From contig NC_135550.1 in the NCBI RefSeq assembly GCF_964340395.1, positions 19,943,176 to 20,007,175 of the forward strand: a DNA stretch of 64,000 bases. Reading direction: 5' to 3'. The translations under genes and the position numbers were made by a program. The notes under the pieces were generated by a model. The model ran no database searches, had not been told where the DNA came from, and worked only from the letters and a program-made list of their open reading frames with translations. Below are positions 31,487 through 46,172 of the stretch, piece by piece; within the stretch, counting starts at the first letter, position 1; the number at the start of each line of letters is the position of its first letter. The DNA comes from Glandiceps talaboti. Lineage: Eukaryota; Hemichordata; Enteropneusta; Spengelidae.

Positions 31487-32234
31487 GTAAATTTCCCTTT
31501 TCGTGTCTTGTCACAAAGTTTATCCACTTTTGGTGTGTTCATGCAGTGTTTTGAAAATGTACTCGGTAGAGGTATTCAACTTCTCAGAGTTCGAAAAAAA
31601 AATGAATGCGTAATATTTATATATTTTATGTATGGCTGTAACATTATATGATATGATGTATTTACGTTGATTCATCGTGTTTTGTCGATTAGCGAAAACA
31701 ACAAGTCTCCAGTGCAGTATGACAATGAAGTGTAACTGTCTACCTCAACGTTCAATCGTTTACTAGTAGGTATTATTCCTCGTCGTCAAAACATTACACG
31801 ATCACGAAATCGTGTCAGAGATATGATCGTGACGATCTGGCTACTGTAAATCACGATTTATATACAAGCCATTCATCTGACTTTTGCACATTGATGAAAC
31901 AGGTATGTGTGGGTAGTAATTGACGGAAGTTGGGTCTGCTATGTATCCACGTAGTCAGATCGACAATTCACAAGTTCGACTTAGAATGCGGAAGTAACCA
32001 TTCATCCATAACACTTTAGAGTCCACTATGGTGGTAAAACAGGCTTCAGAACGTGCAGGTGGAATACGATATGTAAAATGCAGTACAGATCCAGTAACCC
32101 CTCGAGACGTAGTGATTCTACATGTATAGAGCCCAGTTATGTAATATTGATCAGCACAGTTATATTTATAACTTACCATACATAATACATGACCTGGCAT
32201 GTACTACAAATTGTCTCTTCCCAGGGATCTCAGT

Positions 32235-32475
32235 ATTAGTACTACAGCCATGCTCATACGTATATAGTGTCTATTAGTAGTACAGCCATGCTCATACGTA
32301 TTATTATATAGTGTCTATTAGTACTACAGCCATGCTCATACGTATATAGTGTCTATTAGTAGTACAGCCATGCTCATACGTATATAGTGTCTATTAGTAG
32401 TACAGCCATGCTCATACGTATATAGTGTCTATTAGTAGTACAGCCATGCTCATACATATATAGTGTCTATTCTAG
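32235..32475 (+). repeat. Minisatellite, 38 bp unit, ~6 copies
   Basis: Tandem copies containing CAGCCATGCTCATACGTATA followed by TAGTGTCTATTAG. The second copy has a 6 bp insertion (TTATTA) and the last is slightly diverged. High identity between copies implies recent expansion. Confidence 0.93.
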
Positions 32476-34594
32476 TATAGTATCGGCTAGACATTATAAC
32501 TGTTGATTCAAGCACTGCCCATGGAGGTGTTTCACAATATGATGTGTGATTACATTCAGTTTGCTAATTATTATGTAATATTTTTTTATGATGTTATGAT
32601 ATCAGGCTATGCATATTCCTTTTACAAATTAATTAATTGATTGAATTAATGCTTCTGAATAGGGAAGAAAAAAACTGTGCACAAAACTATTCTAAAATAG
32701 GTTGTCCTCCTCACCTTTCCAACAGACTTGACATTGAGAAATCCAGGTTTTTCCTGACATTGAGATTTGATCAATATGTGGAATAAAAATTACTATTTAT
32801 ATATAATTGAAAGCATTATTTCCTTGCATTGGAATCATATTTTTATGAAATAGTTCCAAACTCAGAGCAGTGGTATATTCGCTAAATCAGTTATTCGACG
32901 AGTCTACATCATTGGAACCATGTAAAATTACAGACCAAGTGACTCAGTCGATATGATATATTTTTGAGATAAAACTAAAACAATCATTGCGTTCTTTGAG
33001 TTCGGAACCACAACATAAAACATCAAAATAGTACTTCATTTGAATGTTACGGAGGACCCATAGGGTTTACTTTTTGCAATAAAACACTCTGCTTTGCTGA
33101 AAAAAAGTAGGCAGCAGTATATTTAAAATTTAAATCCAATTTCCTTTAATATTTAAAAAAACAAATGCTATGATTTGAATTTGCCAAAATGAAACATCAA
33201 CAAAAGATAGTGAACATATGGAAAAAAGCGTGCAATACATTTCAACCATATTTCCTTCTATAGATATTTCATTGGGTGAATTTCCAATCTCTTGGCTACC
33301 ATTGTTGATCTGTATTTGAACAGCTTGTATTCACTTGCACTAATAAATGTTCATAAGATCAGAAGGGTTATCAAGCAACTGAACTCATCACTTAATACAT
33401 CTTAATGCATTTCTTTGTGTAAGCTTCATGGAGATGAAACCCAGTGCATAGTGATCAGTCTATGAACTGATTTGTATTAAATAGATGAAAGGGAATGCTG
33501 AAATATAGCAGATTATAGTCAAAAGATTATCTATTAGTCATTTAATATTGATAAAGAAGTTTAATCTTCATGGTTAACACAGTAAATTCTCAGCAAATTA
33601 GCCATTATCAGAGTGATAATCTTGATAAAGGCAAATAAATGATGTATTAGGGTACAGAAGTAATAGTTCTATTGTGAAGCTTTTCCATTCTACTGAACAA
33701 ATCTCATCCAGTGTGGACACACAATGATTTTCATTTCGTTCAAGAGCATCTCCGATATGAGTCACGGTACGTAAGAGTTTTATTTTCAGCAAAGCAAGCC
33801 AAGCAGTGCAATGATAGCTTGACTATAGTAGTCTGCAGAGTCTGTGTGGGTGTCATAAACTCATCCTCGCCTCCCACACTATACTTGTATGAAGATGAAT
33901 GTTGTAGTAGTCTCATAAAACTCTTAGACTTACCTTCTAACGTATCTTCTGACGCACATGATTAGAACTTCCACATTAACAGTGTACTAAACCATTTATT
34001 AACACTGGATATGAAAATGCCTCAAAATTGCAAAATGACAAATTTACCAAATGTGTTTTATACTGAACATTGTTTACTTTGTTGTTCTGTGCCCATTTGG
34101 TTTTGTTGTCTAGTAAATATTTTATGTAAATTTATTTTTTATAACTCATCTAAAAAAGGTTGATTGATTTCAAGCCCAAGCAACATGTTTGCCACTTGAC
34201 CCATGTTAGACTAGATACACAGATGGAAAGTAAAAGTAATTTGACTTTTTCATATATGTCATATTATAAGAGGAAGAAGCCAGGAGCACAGTACACAGAG
34301 TTTTTATTCACCATGTATCCCCCCTGTGATGGTTGTGGTGTAGTTATATAGGAAAAGATTAATACCTGGAGTATGAGTGAAGCACTACATGCACTCAGGT
34401 AATTATTTGCCCTTGGTCAGAGATTGCATCTTGCCTTCGATTCTCTCTGAATTAGTACAAATACCCCACAGGAGACCTATTGTCTAGCTCATAATCTTAC
34501 TCTGAAGATACTCAAACCAGAATTCAGGAAGAAGATAAAATCCAGTATTTGTGTAATGTTGATACTGACGTCAAAAAGTAGACGACGGATGAAG

Positions 34595-34770
34595 ATGAGT
34601 CTCTACTAAGATCAGGTGTGAAGTAAATGTTAATATCAGTTAAAAGAAACACCATCATATTGTTTTAGAGTTTCATGTTTAGAATCAGGTGTGAAAAAAA
34701 AATTCAATATACAATAAGATACTGTTTTAGAGTCTCATACTAGGATTTAAGGTGTGGAGTAAATTTCACT
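34595..34770 (+). repeat. Degenerate tandem repeat, ~70 bp, 3 copies
   Basis: Three units start GAGTCTCTACTAAGATCAGG, GAGTTTCATGTTTAGAATCA and GAGTCTCATACTAGGATTTA, each followed by GGTGTGAAGTAAA or a variant. Identity is modest. Confidence 0.55.
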
Positions 34771-37700
34771 GTTTTTAAGAAGTAAATTGTAAGAAAAACA
34801 TAAAACTTACAATCTACATCTTCTGACTCATGTAATGCTTTTAAACTCTCATTTTGTATTTTAATCAGATATATGAAACAATCCACTGAAGAAGTACATA
34901 TGTATTAGAACTACATTATGTACGGCAATGGCATATAACCTATCTGTAAAGTTTTCACAGACATAAACTAAAACAATTATCGTTACATGTTGATGTAAGC
35001 TATCAACAGAAATTGATATACAATGTAATTACACTCACAGTAGGGTGGTATCTCTGATAGCTGAGTTTTTCTCTGGGAAGGACACATTCAATCTCAGTTC
35101 AGTGTTTACACTATCTTGATTACTCAGTGATTCTACATGACCAATGCACAGCTATCACCTATTTGTATAATCTACGACGTGGCAACAACAACTCTTTTAA
35201 TTTGTATCTGTCATAGTTTGTCGATAGCATATTTTCCATAGTAATATAAACTCCCATGTGTCTGAAAGAAATATTTCAGTTTACTATAAAGGTAGATAGT
35301 GATATTATGTTACTTTCCATCTCAATGGGGAGTAGCAAAATAGCCTGACCTTTTACTTTCTAAGTAATACCTGGAAAACAGGCCTAATGCTCTTCTCTTA
35401 TAATCTGTAATCTTTATCTGTTGGATTTGTAAATTAAACTCACTGGGGAGTTAAGTCTAAGATACATGCACAGTAAGGAGCCACATCAATGGTGGCAGTT
35501 GGTGCTGTGTGGATACATGAAATGATTATATAGGAACATTGACATTTATTTTACATCATGAAGTAACCCAGAAATTGCAAAAATTCATTTTTTTTTCAAG
35601 TGCTGTCAACTTTTTATTTGCGTCAGTTTCACACAGTAAATGTAGCAGGACTTTGAAAAACAACTGTCACTTTTCATCCTACCCAGCGCTGTGTGTAATT
35701 GCCTGCCTGTAGCTATTAATGGCTTTTCCGCTCACAGGAAGTCAATGCTCGTCACTGGTTTTTTGCTTAAAAGCTTTCCCCATTCAATTGGAAATTTTTG
35801 TATGTTGTGAGCAACAGAGCTTTTTTTTCATTTTTTTTATGATATTCAGTGAGAGTAAAAGCATAGTTTTTGATGTGGTGAAAAATATGCTGGTATGCAG
35901 TCCAAGGAAAAAGAAGGACCGGAATAAAACTCTGGCACTGATTGTTGTAGTAAAATAAGACAATTACCATTTCTACTCCTTTAATGAAGCCATTTCAGAG
36001 GCATATAACAGCTTATCATAAAGCTACAGTATATTTTTTGAACCATTGTCTCATGTTGGTATTTAAAGGTTACAATTGAGGAGAAGAGTGTTTTCCATCC
36101 AGACTGAAGAACCTGTAGGCTCTTCTATATATTGAATGAAATAGCATGGTGATTTGATTTGCAGCTTTGCAATACAATACTGTAAGTTTAATGGAGTAAT
36201 ACCGCTATCAAAAGAATTTAATACTTATACATGCATTGCAGGAAACTCAAGTGTTTTACACAATGAAATTATTTTTTATTGTAAAATCAAACTCTTAGTA
36301 TTATTGGATGTAATATTAATATTAAATAAATCAACATCTTAATAAATTGTGAAAACGACAGCACTGTCTTGTGTATAGCCCAATATACATGAATAGCAAC
36401 AGTCAAATAACTGTGAGCTTTTCCTCTATTAAACTCACCTGTATCTTGAAACTTCTAAATATGTGTTGTACCACTACTAGTACAATACAGTCACTACATT
36501 GTTTGCATAGATACCAGTGATGATACACCGAGTACACATACACCACATCTATCACTCTTTAAAACCCACTTGATTTGAATAAAAAATGGCTTAGGCTGAT
36601 TCAGATCACTTTGTTCTGAATTGTAGCCACTTGCTATCACCACTAGTCTTTTCAGATGTGCATTGAAGCAGAAACACATGTACTTCAAATCACCCTACTT
36701 GGTTGCAGTAATGGTAAATGTTAGTGCCACGTCGGTAGCCCAACTAATGAAATCTGTTTCCCTGTATAAATAGTGCAACCCAGAAAAATAAAATTGGAGA
36801 CAGCTGAGTTATCAGCAATTTGCTGTTATTACGATATTGTGATGATGAGAACAGGGCTTACAGAGTAAATAATTGTTTTTATGTCAGAGACAAGTCTACA
36901 AAATCCGATAACCCAAGAATAAGTAGGAGTTTTGTAAATAGGTCAAGAGATGTCACAGATAGGTCAAGATACATCATCATCCTATATGTAGAAAGCAAAG
37001 GTGTGAAAGTATCCCCTCCAGGTCTAGGTGTACTGTATAAAAGGAAGGTAGAGACAGTTAATGGCTGATTTTTTTCACAGACAGTCTATCAGTCTCATAT
37101 GATATAGGTCAAAGATGAAGGCTTATATTTCGCTATTTAAACTCTGAATCAGTCACTGTTTTAAAATTTCTCCTCCATACATGGGGAGGGGGGTAGTATG
37201 ATATAATGGATGAGTAGTCTAACTTTGTGTAGTTCTATTCCCCTTAATATTCTAGCATGACTACATGTACTGTGGAGTATTTGTTTTATTCATGTATATG
37301 AATGACATGTTTCATTTGTCTTACTTTCGATCACCAATTTTCTACGTGAGAAGCTTTATGGCATGAAATATAACTTCCTTATTGCTAGTGACAGTGTATT
37401 TACCAGTACGGTGACACAATGTGCCACTGATTATCACTTCATTATCGTACCGTCTCCCTAGACTGTAGTGGTTGCATGCAATGACGCCACTCATCATCCA
37501 TTCACACTCGCCTAGACTTGCCCAGCAGTATATATCAGTTAATATGTTGCCTAGTTTGCCAGAATCTTTTATATTCTTAGATGGATTGTAATGTCAGTCT
37601 ATAAATGAGTCTTGAGACTTCCTTGGAATACCAACAAAGGTGTAGACATTGAGTTAGAATGAAAGAGCTCCTGATAGTCCATCATTAGTCTGTTGAGAGA

Positions 37701-37918
37701 CTACATACGTTGCATTCTCACCTCATGAAATTTTCGATTGAAATATTAATGCATGTCCTAACTGAATGCCATACTTGATAGGTAATAAATATTTGAATTT
37801 ACAAGATATGAGAGTGTTAGCCTGAACCCTACGCTATTGCTTACTATATATAGGGCATTTCATTTTTTAAAATAAGGACAACTTAGGGACGATCGCACAA
37901 TATCTCACACAAGCTCAT

Positions 37919-37939
37919 TAAACGAACTTTGTTCGTTTA
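37919..37939. repeat. Small perfect hairpin
   Basis: TAAACGAAC, loop TTT, GTTCGTTTA, followed by a C-rich run (GCGCCCCCCTCCCCC). The mix of palindrome and low-complexity C-run looks like part of a dispersed element, but I could not find its ends. Confidence 0.6.
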
Positions 37940-39454
37940 GGACCAAAGCGCCCCCCTCCCCCTAAATCAACACGTAAACCATGATGAAATTTATTGCAGT
38001 TACACCACTGTGATCGATGCAATGTGAAAACATGATGCTAACCACGTTATATGTAAAATACTACCAGAAACCCAACACTGTATATCATATTTAGCTGTAA
38101 ATTTGAAGTACAGTATAAAATATAGAACCTGTTATCATTGAAGGCGTGAAAGTTTTCGAAATTTGGTTAGAAGTGCGAAAATGAAGTTCAGTAATCGTAT
38201 TGAGGCCAGACCCCGTCCCCCCAAAATGACCAAAGTTGGAGGCAGCACTTACTTTTACAAGGCCTGTGTACAGATGGGCAAATCTCATACTACAATAAAC
38301 CGGTGATATTATAGTAGGTGAAAGATTTCCTTATACTTGTACTTGGACATCAACTGTGCTCTGGGGGTATCTGTGTTCAGAAACACAGAAATACTAGTAC
38401 TCACGGAATACATCCTTAACTACCCCCCACCCACCCCCACCCCATCCACATCCCCAGCAAAACAAATTTTTTAGCCATTTTAAAATTGGAAAATTATTCA
38501 TATGGTCCATGTACTATGTGTTGTGTGTACTACAAATGTAAAGTTGAATTCAATTAACATTATAAATGTATCTATATCGACACATAGATGGCTGCTAGTT
38601 GGAGTATAATAGATTTTCAAGTTGATGTTGTCAATACTTTCAATGTAACTATTCATAATATTCTCACTATTCCATTACATGTACATGTACCAGTTATAAA
38701 CAGTTATAAAGTATATTAAGTATTGCTGTACACAATCAGGTACAATCAATTCACATGATTCACCCACATATTCCCTGAAGCGTGTGCCAAACATTACATG
38801 TAAGTATGTGTGTGTACCCGACATGCCAAACCATATGTTTGCAATTCAATAGCTCTGTGTATATATTGTATACAGGAAATTAAAAAGAAAGTTGGCTTGG
38901 ATTTCCTACCTGACATTTACAATGTGTAAACGAAGAGGTAGATCTGGGAGAAGCCAGAGAAATGAGAGAGAGAAGTGACGTTTTTTAATAACATGATATC
39001 CAAGATCATGATCAGGAGATTGACATGTTTATGAATGTGATATTGTTGGAATATAGTTATTGGAAATTACAATCCTTGTATACAATATTGATTGGATGAC
39101 ATCCTTGAGAACTGAAACAGATATCCCTGTAAAAGTCAAAGTTGGACTGCTTGACATATATGATGTGGATGAAAAATTGATGAGGTTTCCTGTCTTCTGA
39201 TGGCATACACACCTAATTTTCACAGCATCAAATCAATTATTGATCTTACATAGAAATGAGAAATGTATGTATTATGAGTTACTAGTATGTTATTAGCTTG
39301 AATGTTATGCTAAGGTGTAGGCTAGAACTAAAATATTGAAACTTGATATCTGTCATGTTTTTTCCTTTGGGCCGTTCAAAATGCTATACAGAGACTTGAA
39401 GAAAATAACGAAAAGCTAAGATTTTGAAGGCCAATGTGAGGCACTGTGTTTTCC

Positions 39455-39800
39455 TTGTAAAAAAGTCTCCTGGTGAGAAAAGTTTCTCCTGGTACAAGTA
39501 CAAATCTCTCCTGCTGAAAAGTCTGTTGTGTTACAAGTTAAAAGTCTCTCCAGGTGAAAAGTCCTTAGGACATACATCATTTTTAAATGTGATGAAAAGT
39601 CTTCCTTGGTGAATAGTCTCTCCTGGTACAAGTAAGAAGTTGTTCATGGTGAAACATGTCTTCTGGTATGTGTAAAAGTCTTAAAAGTCTACTGGTACAT
39701 GTAAAAGGTCTCTCTGGTAAAAGGTCTCTCTAGTAAAAGGTCTCAAGTGGTACATGTGAAAAGCTTTTTCTTATAAAAAGTCTCATACATGTAAAAAGTC
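39455..39800 (+). repeat. Degenerate tandem array of an AAAAGTCTCTCCTGGTACA-like unit
   Basis: About fifteen variants of a 20-25 bp unit, AAAAGTCT-CTCCTGGT-(GA/ACAAGT). Spacing and sequence vary, so it is an old minisatellite. Opposing short ORFs through it are by-products. Confidence 0.8.
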
Positions 39801-41624
39801 CATTAGAAGGCAACATGTTGTGAGTGACTTTACTCAATTATGTCATGATGTATCAGACAGTTCTGTAATGCATGGTGAAATGTCACATGTGCTAAAGTAG
39901 TAATTTTTGAAACCCCTTCAAGAAAATTTGCATAATTTATGAAGTTGCACAATGCAGTTGAAAAGTAAAATTTTTACCAAATTGTGGATCTATTGATTTG
40001 TTGAATTTAAGCTCCTTGGGTGCATCTTCGAAGGATAAGGGAAAAAAATAAATAATGATTCATGATTATTTTATATTCATCTGTCAGAACTACCAGCATT
40101 TTATTTTCAGCTTTCTTTTGCAGTTGATCTTCTTGCAATGATCCAAGAATTTCACCTCTAATTCTGCAGCATGAATGCCCCCCGTCAGTCCCTCTTTTAA
40201 GTAGCTACAAGGTAAACCATTCATTATCATACTTCCTAAGGAACAACAAAGAAAGATTGAAATTATGAATTCAGTGAGAAATGATGAAAATTCAAGTATT
40301 TCATATTTACACGTAGAAATGATGTAATTCTATCAATAATATTGTGTTTATGAAATATAGAACTTTCTCTGTTTAATCAATATCATATTCAAAATAATGT
40401 ACATGATCTTTGGTAATTCAATATTTTACCAGGTATGAATAACAGAATAATATTTCTGTCAATATTTTTATTTTCCATCGATGGACAAACCTGGTTTATC
40501 GGGAAAAAACGACATAAATGTCAGTGAATAGAGAAACTAATGTAGAATGGAAATTGTATTGTCAAGTTTGATTAATTCTCTTTTAGAAATTTTCCTTTCA
40601 ATTCTGGCAAAGTGATATGTACGGGGTAATTTAGCGTGTATATTGTGAGTATATAGCGACTGTAACAAATGATCAGGATTGTATCGATATTTACATATCA
40701 AACCACTACACTCAATTTCACAGAATATTGAGTATAAAACTTGCAATCTCTGTTTACTTCCTTCTACCCACCTATTTCTGAATTATTGACTTTCTCCTAT
40801 ATCTTTTTCAAACTCCCTACTCAACCATTCTGAGCTCTAAATGTTAGAATATTTCGCCACTACTGCTATTTCAACCTAAAACTCTCAGCTTAATTTTGAA
40901 AGAAAGAAGGTGTGATTTCATCATAATAAAACACTGATTTATACCAAAAGTTTCTTTTATTTTATTATCATCAGTTTTCATTATTTAGTCATCAGTGTTC
41001 TCTCCTTCAGTGTTGGATTTCATAATCAGTAAGGCTTACTCTACAGAGTATCAAATGAAAATTTCTACTCCTAGAGTCAAAAAAACATCCAAAAAGTAAA
41101 TGCAAATATGTCTAGCAACAAGACCATGCCCATAGCAACAGCTAAATGATGAAATATATGGTAAAGGTAACAACAGGGCTGGCTAGGTAACTGTTTTAAA
41201 CATTTGACTAATAAACACCTATACCTAGCATGGATCAGTTTGTGGATAAACATTTTAAAGAACTATTCAGTTGTGCTATAATCCTGTTGGTGTTATTTTT
41301 ACTCTAGTTTTTGTAGAAAAATGTTTATGATAATTCTTTCTTGTTGTTTTTATGTATTGTGATTCCATAGTGTAAATACATGTATAGACATATTCAGTAT
41401 TAGTATTACGTAGGTAGTAGCAGCTGCAATTGAGAATACTACTTGAAACCTGTGGCTATCCAGAACATTATTAAAGCTGTGGGTATGTTAGTAATCTATA
41501 ATAATCATAACACAGTACACAGGAAATATTGTAGTTATTAATTCCAGACCAAATCATCTGGCAGCTGTTTTTTTAGCTCAAATGAACTATAAAGGTTCAG
41601 TATGATTGCTATAGGCATGGGGAA

Positions 41625-41625
<1 letters not shown>

Positions 41626-41701
<76 letters not shown>
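41626..41701. repeat. (GT)n microsatellite
   Basis: About 76 bp of uninterrupted GT dinucleotide. Confidence 0.97.
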
Positions 41702-41705
<4 letters not shown>

Positions 41706-43082
41706 TTTTATTTTTGATGACAACTCTTCTAATTCCTTCATATTTCTTCAGAAATCAGTGGAAATAATGCACTCTACATAAATTAGCAAAACAGCTGACT
41801 TTAACCAGGATAGTATAGAACATAGAGATGTATAAGGTTTCTTCATTTGTAAAATGATAATATAGGAAAAAAATCTATTTGGCATATTTTGTATAAAAAC
41901 TCCAACAGTAACGATATATAATTAACATTTACATATACTGAACCTCTGTTTTGGTATAATATTGCCACTCAAACGTGAATGTACAATTTTTTTATCAGAT
42001 TGGCTATTTCACAAATCTTCAGACACTGGTCTGTGCTTATGTAGTACTAGTAGCTGTGTGTTTATTTCTGTCATATACATACTCTGTCAAGTCTTTCCTG
42101 TAGAAGCTGTACTGAGCCATCAAATTGTCTAAAAACTGTGTATGAAACTTTTGGGTTCATTTGAAAGTAGAAGATGTATTAATGTCTGATATTTGAAACG
42201 TAGCAACAGTTTACATTAGAGAATATAACACCTTTCTTAGCTAGTCAGCAGACCAGGCATTTCATCTTTCATCTTACACACTGTAACTAGAGGAGTTCAT
42301 GCCTTGCAAGAAAGACAAATTTCCCTTTTAAAACCTTCATTTCCTTCATTTAGGGTACTATTGAAGGGTTTTATTTATTGAAAATTTGCATGTGTCTAAC
42401 TATTACTAGAAAATAAATGAATTTCCTTGGTTTTCAGGTGATTTTATAAGGTGCTGATACTGCTGAAGTTATTATCACATAGCATTTTAGTAATTCATCG
42501 GTAAGAACTTTTCATGAGCACTGTTTCACATTCTGATGTTATAATTCTAATTATCAATAAATGCAAAGACCCTTAATTAGCTAGAAATTTTGTGTGCAAT
42601 TATCTTATTTTGCACAAAGAAAAATTGTAATGCTTTTAAAGACGGGAAGCATATACTAGTTTGTTGGTTGTTGCTGACAAGACGTGACTAGGCAATCAAT
42701 TGTAAATTAGTGAAATTTTCACAGTGTGATCTTTAAGAGTTTATATAGTCTATTGAGATAAGACTTGATGTTGACATGCTAGTCACGCACACTGTCATTC
42801 ATGGTGAATTAATCATGTTCACTCACCGAAAGGGAATTTTTTAGGAGGAATGTAAATAGTCTATGTGTGTATACTTTGGACTACTTGTGTTCAGTTTGAT
42901 AAATTTAGGTTTTATATCTAAATTGACACCTTGATATATGTACCTGTATTTCCAAAACAAAATATCACATATAAAATTCAGCTATACTGTCAGTAAATGT
43001 TAAATGATCTGCTTTCATAAAAAGTAACAAGTCATGAAAATATCAACCTTGAAAAAAATATATCTTTAATCTGGGTTTCTTC

Positions 43083-43396
43083 ATTGTTGTCAACCACCAT
43101 TCTCTTTCTGATAACACATTGTTGTCAACCACTGTTCTCTTTCTGACAATACATTGTTGTCAACCACTGTTCTCTTTCTGGCACCACATTGTTGTCAACC
43201 ACTGTTCTCTTTCTGGCAACACATTGTTGTCAACCACCGTTCTCTTTCTGGCAACACATTGTTGTCAACCACTGTTCTCTTTCTGGCAACACATTGTTGT
43301 CAACCACTGTTCTCTTTCTGGCAACACATTGTTGTCAACCACCGTTCTCTTTCTGGCAACACATTGTTGTCAACCACTGTTCTCTTTCTGGCAAAA
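43083..43396 (+). repeat. Minisatellite, 35 bp unit, ~9 copies
   Basis: Units contain CATTGTTGTCAACCACTGTT and TCTCTTTCTGGCAACA, at starts near 43084 and every 35 bp thereafter. Copies differ at one to three positions, the first being most diverged. Because 35 is not a multiple of three and the unit lacks plus-strand stops, all three plus frames stay open and encode the same cyclic peptide. This is a translation artefact, not evidence of a gene. Confidence 0.95.
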
Positions 43397-43979
43397 CTAC
43401 CTCATGTAATGCACAGTGTACAAATATGCCCCGGCTCTCAAGAATGGATTACCTGTGAACTGAAATATAGGGGTGCCATTTCATATACATGTATGGTGAC
43501 CATGAAGGATAGCCACTGGGAAATAGTCCATTTCTATTCAAATTATCAAACCATCCTATTTCCTTAGAAATTGCAAGAAAATGGTCGTTGAAAGTCTGTG
43601 AATCCTTTGGGACAATTGAGTGACAGGTAGCATTCCTAGCCACACAGAACACAATAGCAGTTGACAACTAATTAATAGAATTCCATTAAACTATTCAACA
43701 GCTGTGTGGGAAATAACTAGGTTTCATGCCAGAAAGTTTAATAACATTTTCTCAATTTTATGTACTGAACAAATTGAAATTAGAAATTAATCTCCAAGGG
43801 AATGAAATAAGTTTCAGTTTGAATTATAGGGTAAACCATATACATTGCTTATTTCCTTTTGACCTCAAGAGTACATGTAGTTATTTCTAAGGGTGATCCT
43901 ATTCATTTTATATTTCTCATTGTAAAAATGATGGGTTAATAGCCAGTTAAAAAACAAAACAAGAAAAAAGGTAAATTAT

Positions 43980-44078
43980 GTGTGTGTGTGTGTGTTTGTG
44001 TGTGTATGTTTGTTTGTTTGTTTGTGTGTGTATGTATGTATGTTTGTTTGTTTGTGTGTATGTTTGTGTGTGTGTGTT
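43980..44078. repeat. (TG)n/(TTTG)n microsatellite
   Basis: About 100 bp of mixed TG and TTTG/TATG units. Confidence 0.93.
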
Positions 44079-45574
44079 GGTGATACTTTAAACAATCTAC
44101 ATGTAGACACCTTGGAAATGACAATTTAAATCAGAAGGAAACTTTGAACCATTTGATTATAAAGGTCTCAGATGTCAGCATTAAAATGATCATTTCACAC
44201 AGATACATGCTTAATGGTGTTTCCATCAGAGTTGTGCCTTTTAAATATTACAGTCTGAGGGCTTTAATTAAAAAAACATTTGTCTGATTCTGAATATCTA
44301 TTGTTAGTGAGGCCATGAGAAACCTAGAAATGAAAAAAAACAGTTATAATCATAAGTTGACATTTGATGTTGCCTTACTTTCATTCGACACCCAAATTAG
44401 ATATTTCTAAATCATAAGTTCACATTTTGTAGACACAGTGCAGCAAAAACAAAATGGAATGGGCCGGATGTCGCAGAATAAATGTGTAAAGTAATCATTG
44501 AACTTATATATAGCTATGGAAAAGTAAATTTCATGTCAAAGTTATAAATTGTTTCCACATAAGCCTTTTTACAAATTGGTCGATTGTTATGAACAGAATC
44601 TACTATGTGATGGTAACTCAGGGGAAATCACACACGGTGATTTAGTATTAATAGTCAATGGAAAAAATATCAAGGCTGTTATAGAGAGATTTGAATGGGC
44701 AATGATCACATCAATGATAGGCAACAACTCAAAGTGAGCAATTTGACTTTATACATACACACTGTATACAGACTAATGAAAAACGGGGTAAAGTCAAAGA
44801 ATAGGCAAGCAATTTATATACAAATGCCTTGTGGGATCTGTTTCAATCAAGAAGCTATTCTTGCAAGGTAGAATGGTAAAGAAAATTAAATGGCAAAGGT
44901 GATTGCAAATACTAATAATTAAGCTGAATCATGAATATCATTTCGCAGCTGATTTTGCTCTAAAATAGTTCATAGTAAATTATATATCAGAAACTTTGAA
45001 ATGATTGACAGCTAGCTTGTCTACTGGTACAGAGTATTCTAAATATTCTGGTCAAATTGTATATCTATTAGCTTGTAATATGATACACTGCACATTCTGT
45101 TTCTTTCCCGCTAAAATATTTAACAAATGCCTAGAATATTAATTTGGATTTTTTTTCACTTTGAAAACACTAATAATACTAATAGAATTGTTACTTCCGA
45201 CTGTATGCATCCCATCAACTAGTGTTCAATGTACTTACATGTAATTATTAAAAATATTAAAAAATTCTGTTTGTTATTCATTTTATGTTACTTATAACAA
45301 TTATACTCTGTATAACTTGGGACTGTTCAGCAACCTTTTAATGATAGTTGAAATATTAAGAGATTTTACAGATTATTGTAATGTGTATAGGTTTTATCTG
45401 CTTTAACCAGAACTGATTTGATGAGTTGGGTAGACTATACTATATACTAACAGATGTGATCACATGGAAGTCCTATATATATGTATCATGTTACTGTGTT
45501 GTATTTCTTGTATAGTTACAGGCACCATCAATATTTAGTACCATAAACAGTATCATTCATACTAACTTGTATGT

Positions 45575-46141
45575 CACAGAGATAGAAGAATAATCTATTT
45601 TGAAATATTATCAAAGAGTATGATACAATAATTTGTAGAAAACATAGATGGACTACATTTACTCTTTTGAAAAATAAAGAATTACAGTGGCTTTTTAGGA
45701 TAAACTGGTCAGTTTAATTGGTAGGTTTTTATACAAGGTGAATTATTTTAATGGGTCGGTTTTTATACATAGTGCTGATTTTTTTCTTCTCTGTGTGATG
45801 TTAGTTTCTTTCATTATTTACTTTTGCAATTTTTAACTTCAGTCTGTACAATGTACTTGGACGCACGTGTAGCGTTTTTTTTTTACAAGAAATAAATATT
45901 AATAATAAAGAATCAGAAATAACTATTCATAAATTTTATATCATAGAGATAGAAGAATAATCTAGTATGCATGAAATGTCGAAGAGTGTGACACAGTTGT
46001 AGAAAACATAAGTGGACTCCATTTGTTCTTTTGAAATTAAAAGAATTACATTGGCTGTTCAGATAAACAATCAGAAATAAATATCATTCATAATATATTT
46101 TATATCATAGAGATAGAAGAATAATCTATTATGAAATATCA

Positions 46142-46172
<31 letters not shown>

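Noticed and set aside
41538-41741. Histidine-threonine repeat peptide
   Set aside because: Artefact of the GT microsatellite.
44549-44737. 62-codon plus-strand frame with HGDLVLIVNG, faintly PDZ-like
   Set aside because: Too short, no splice context and no convincing match.
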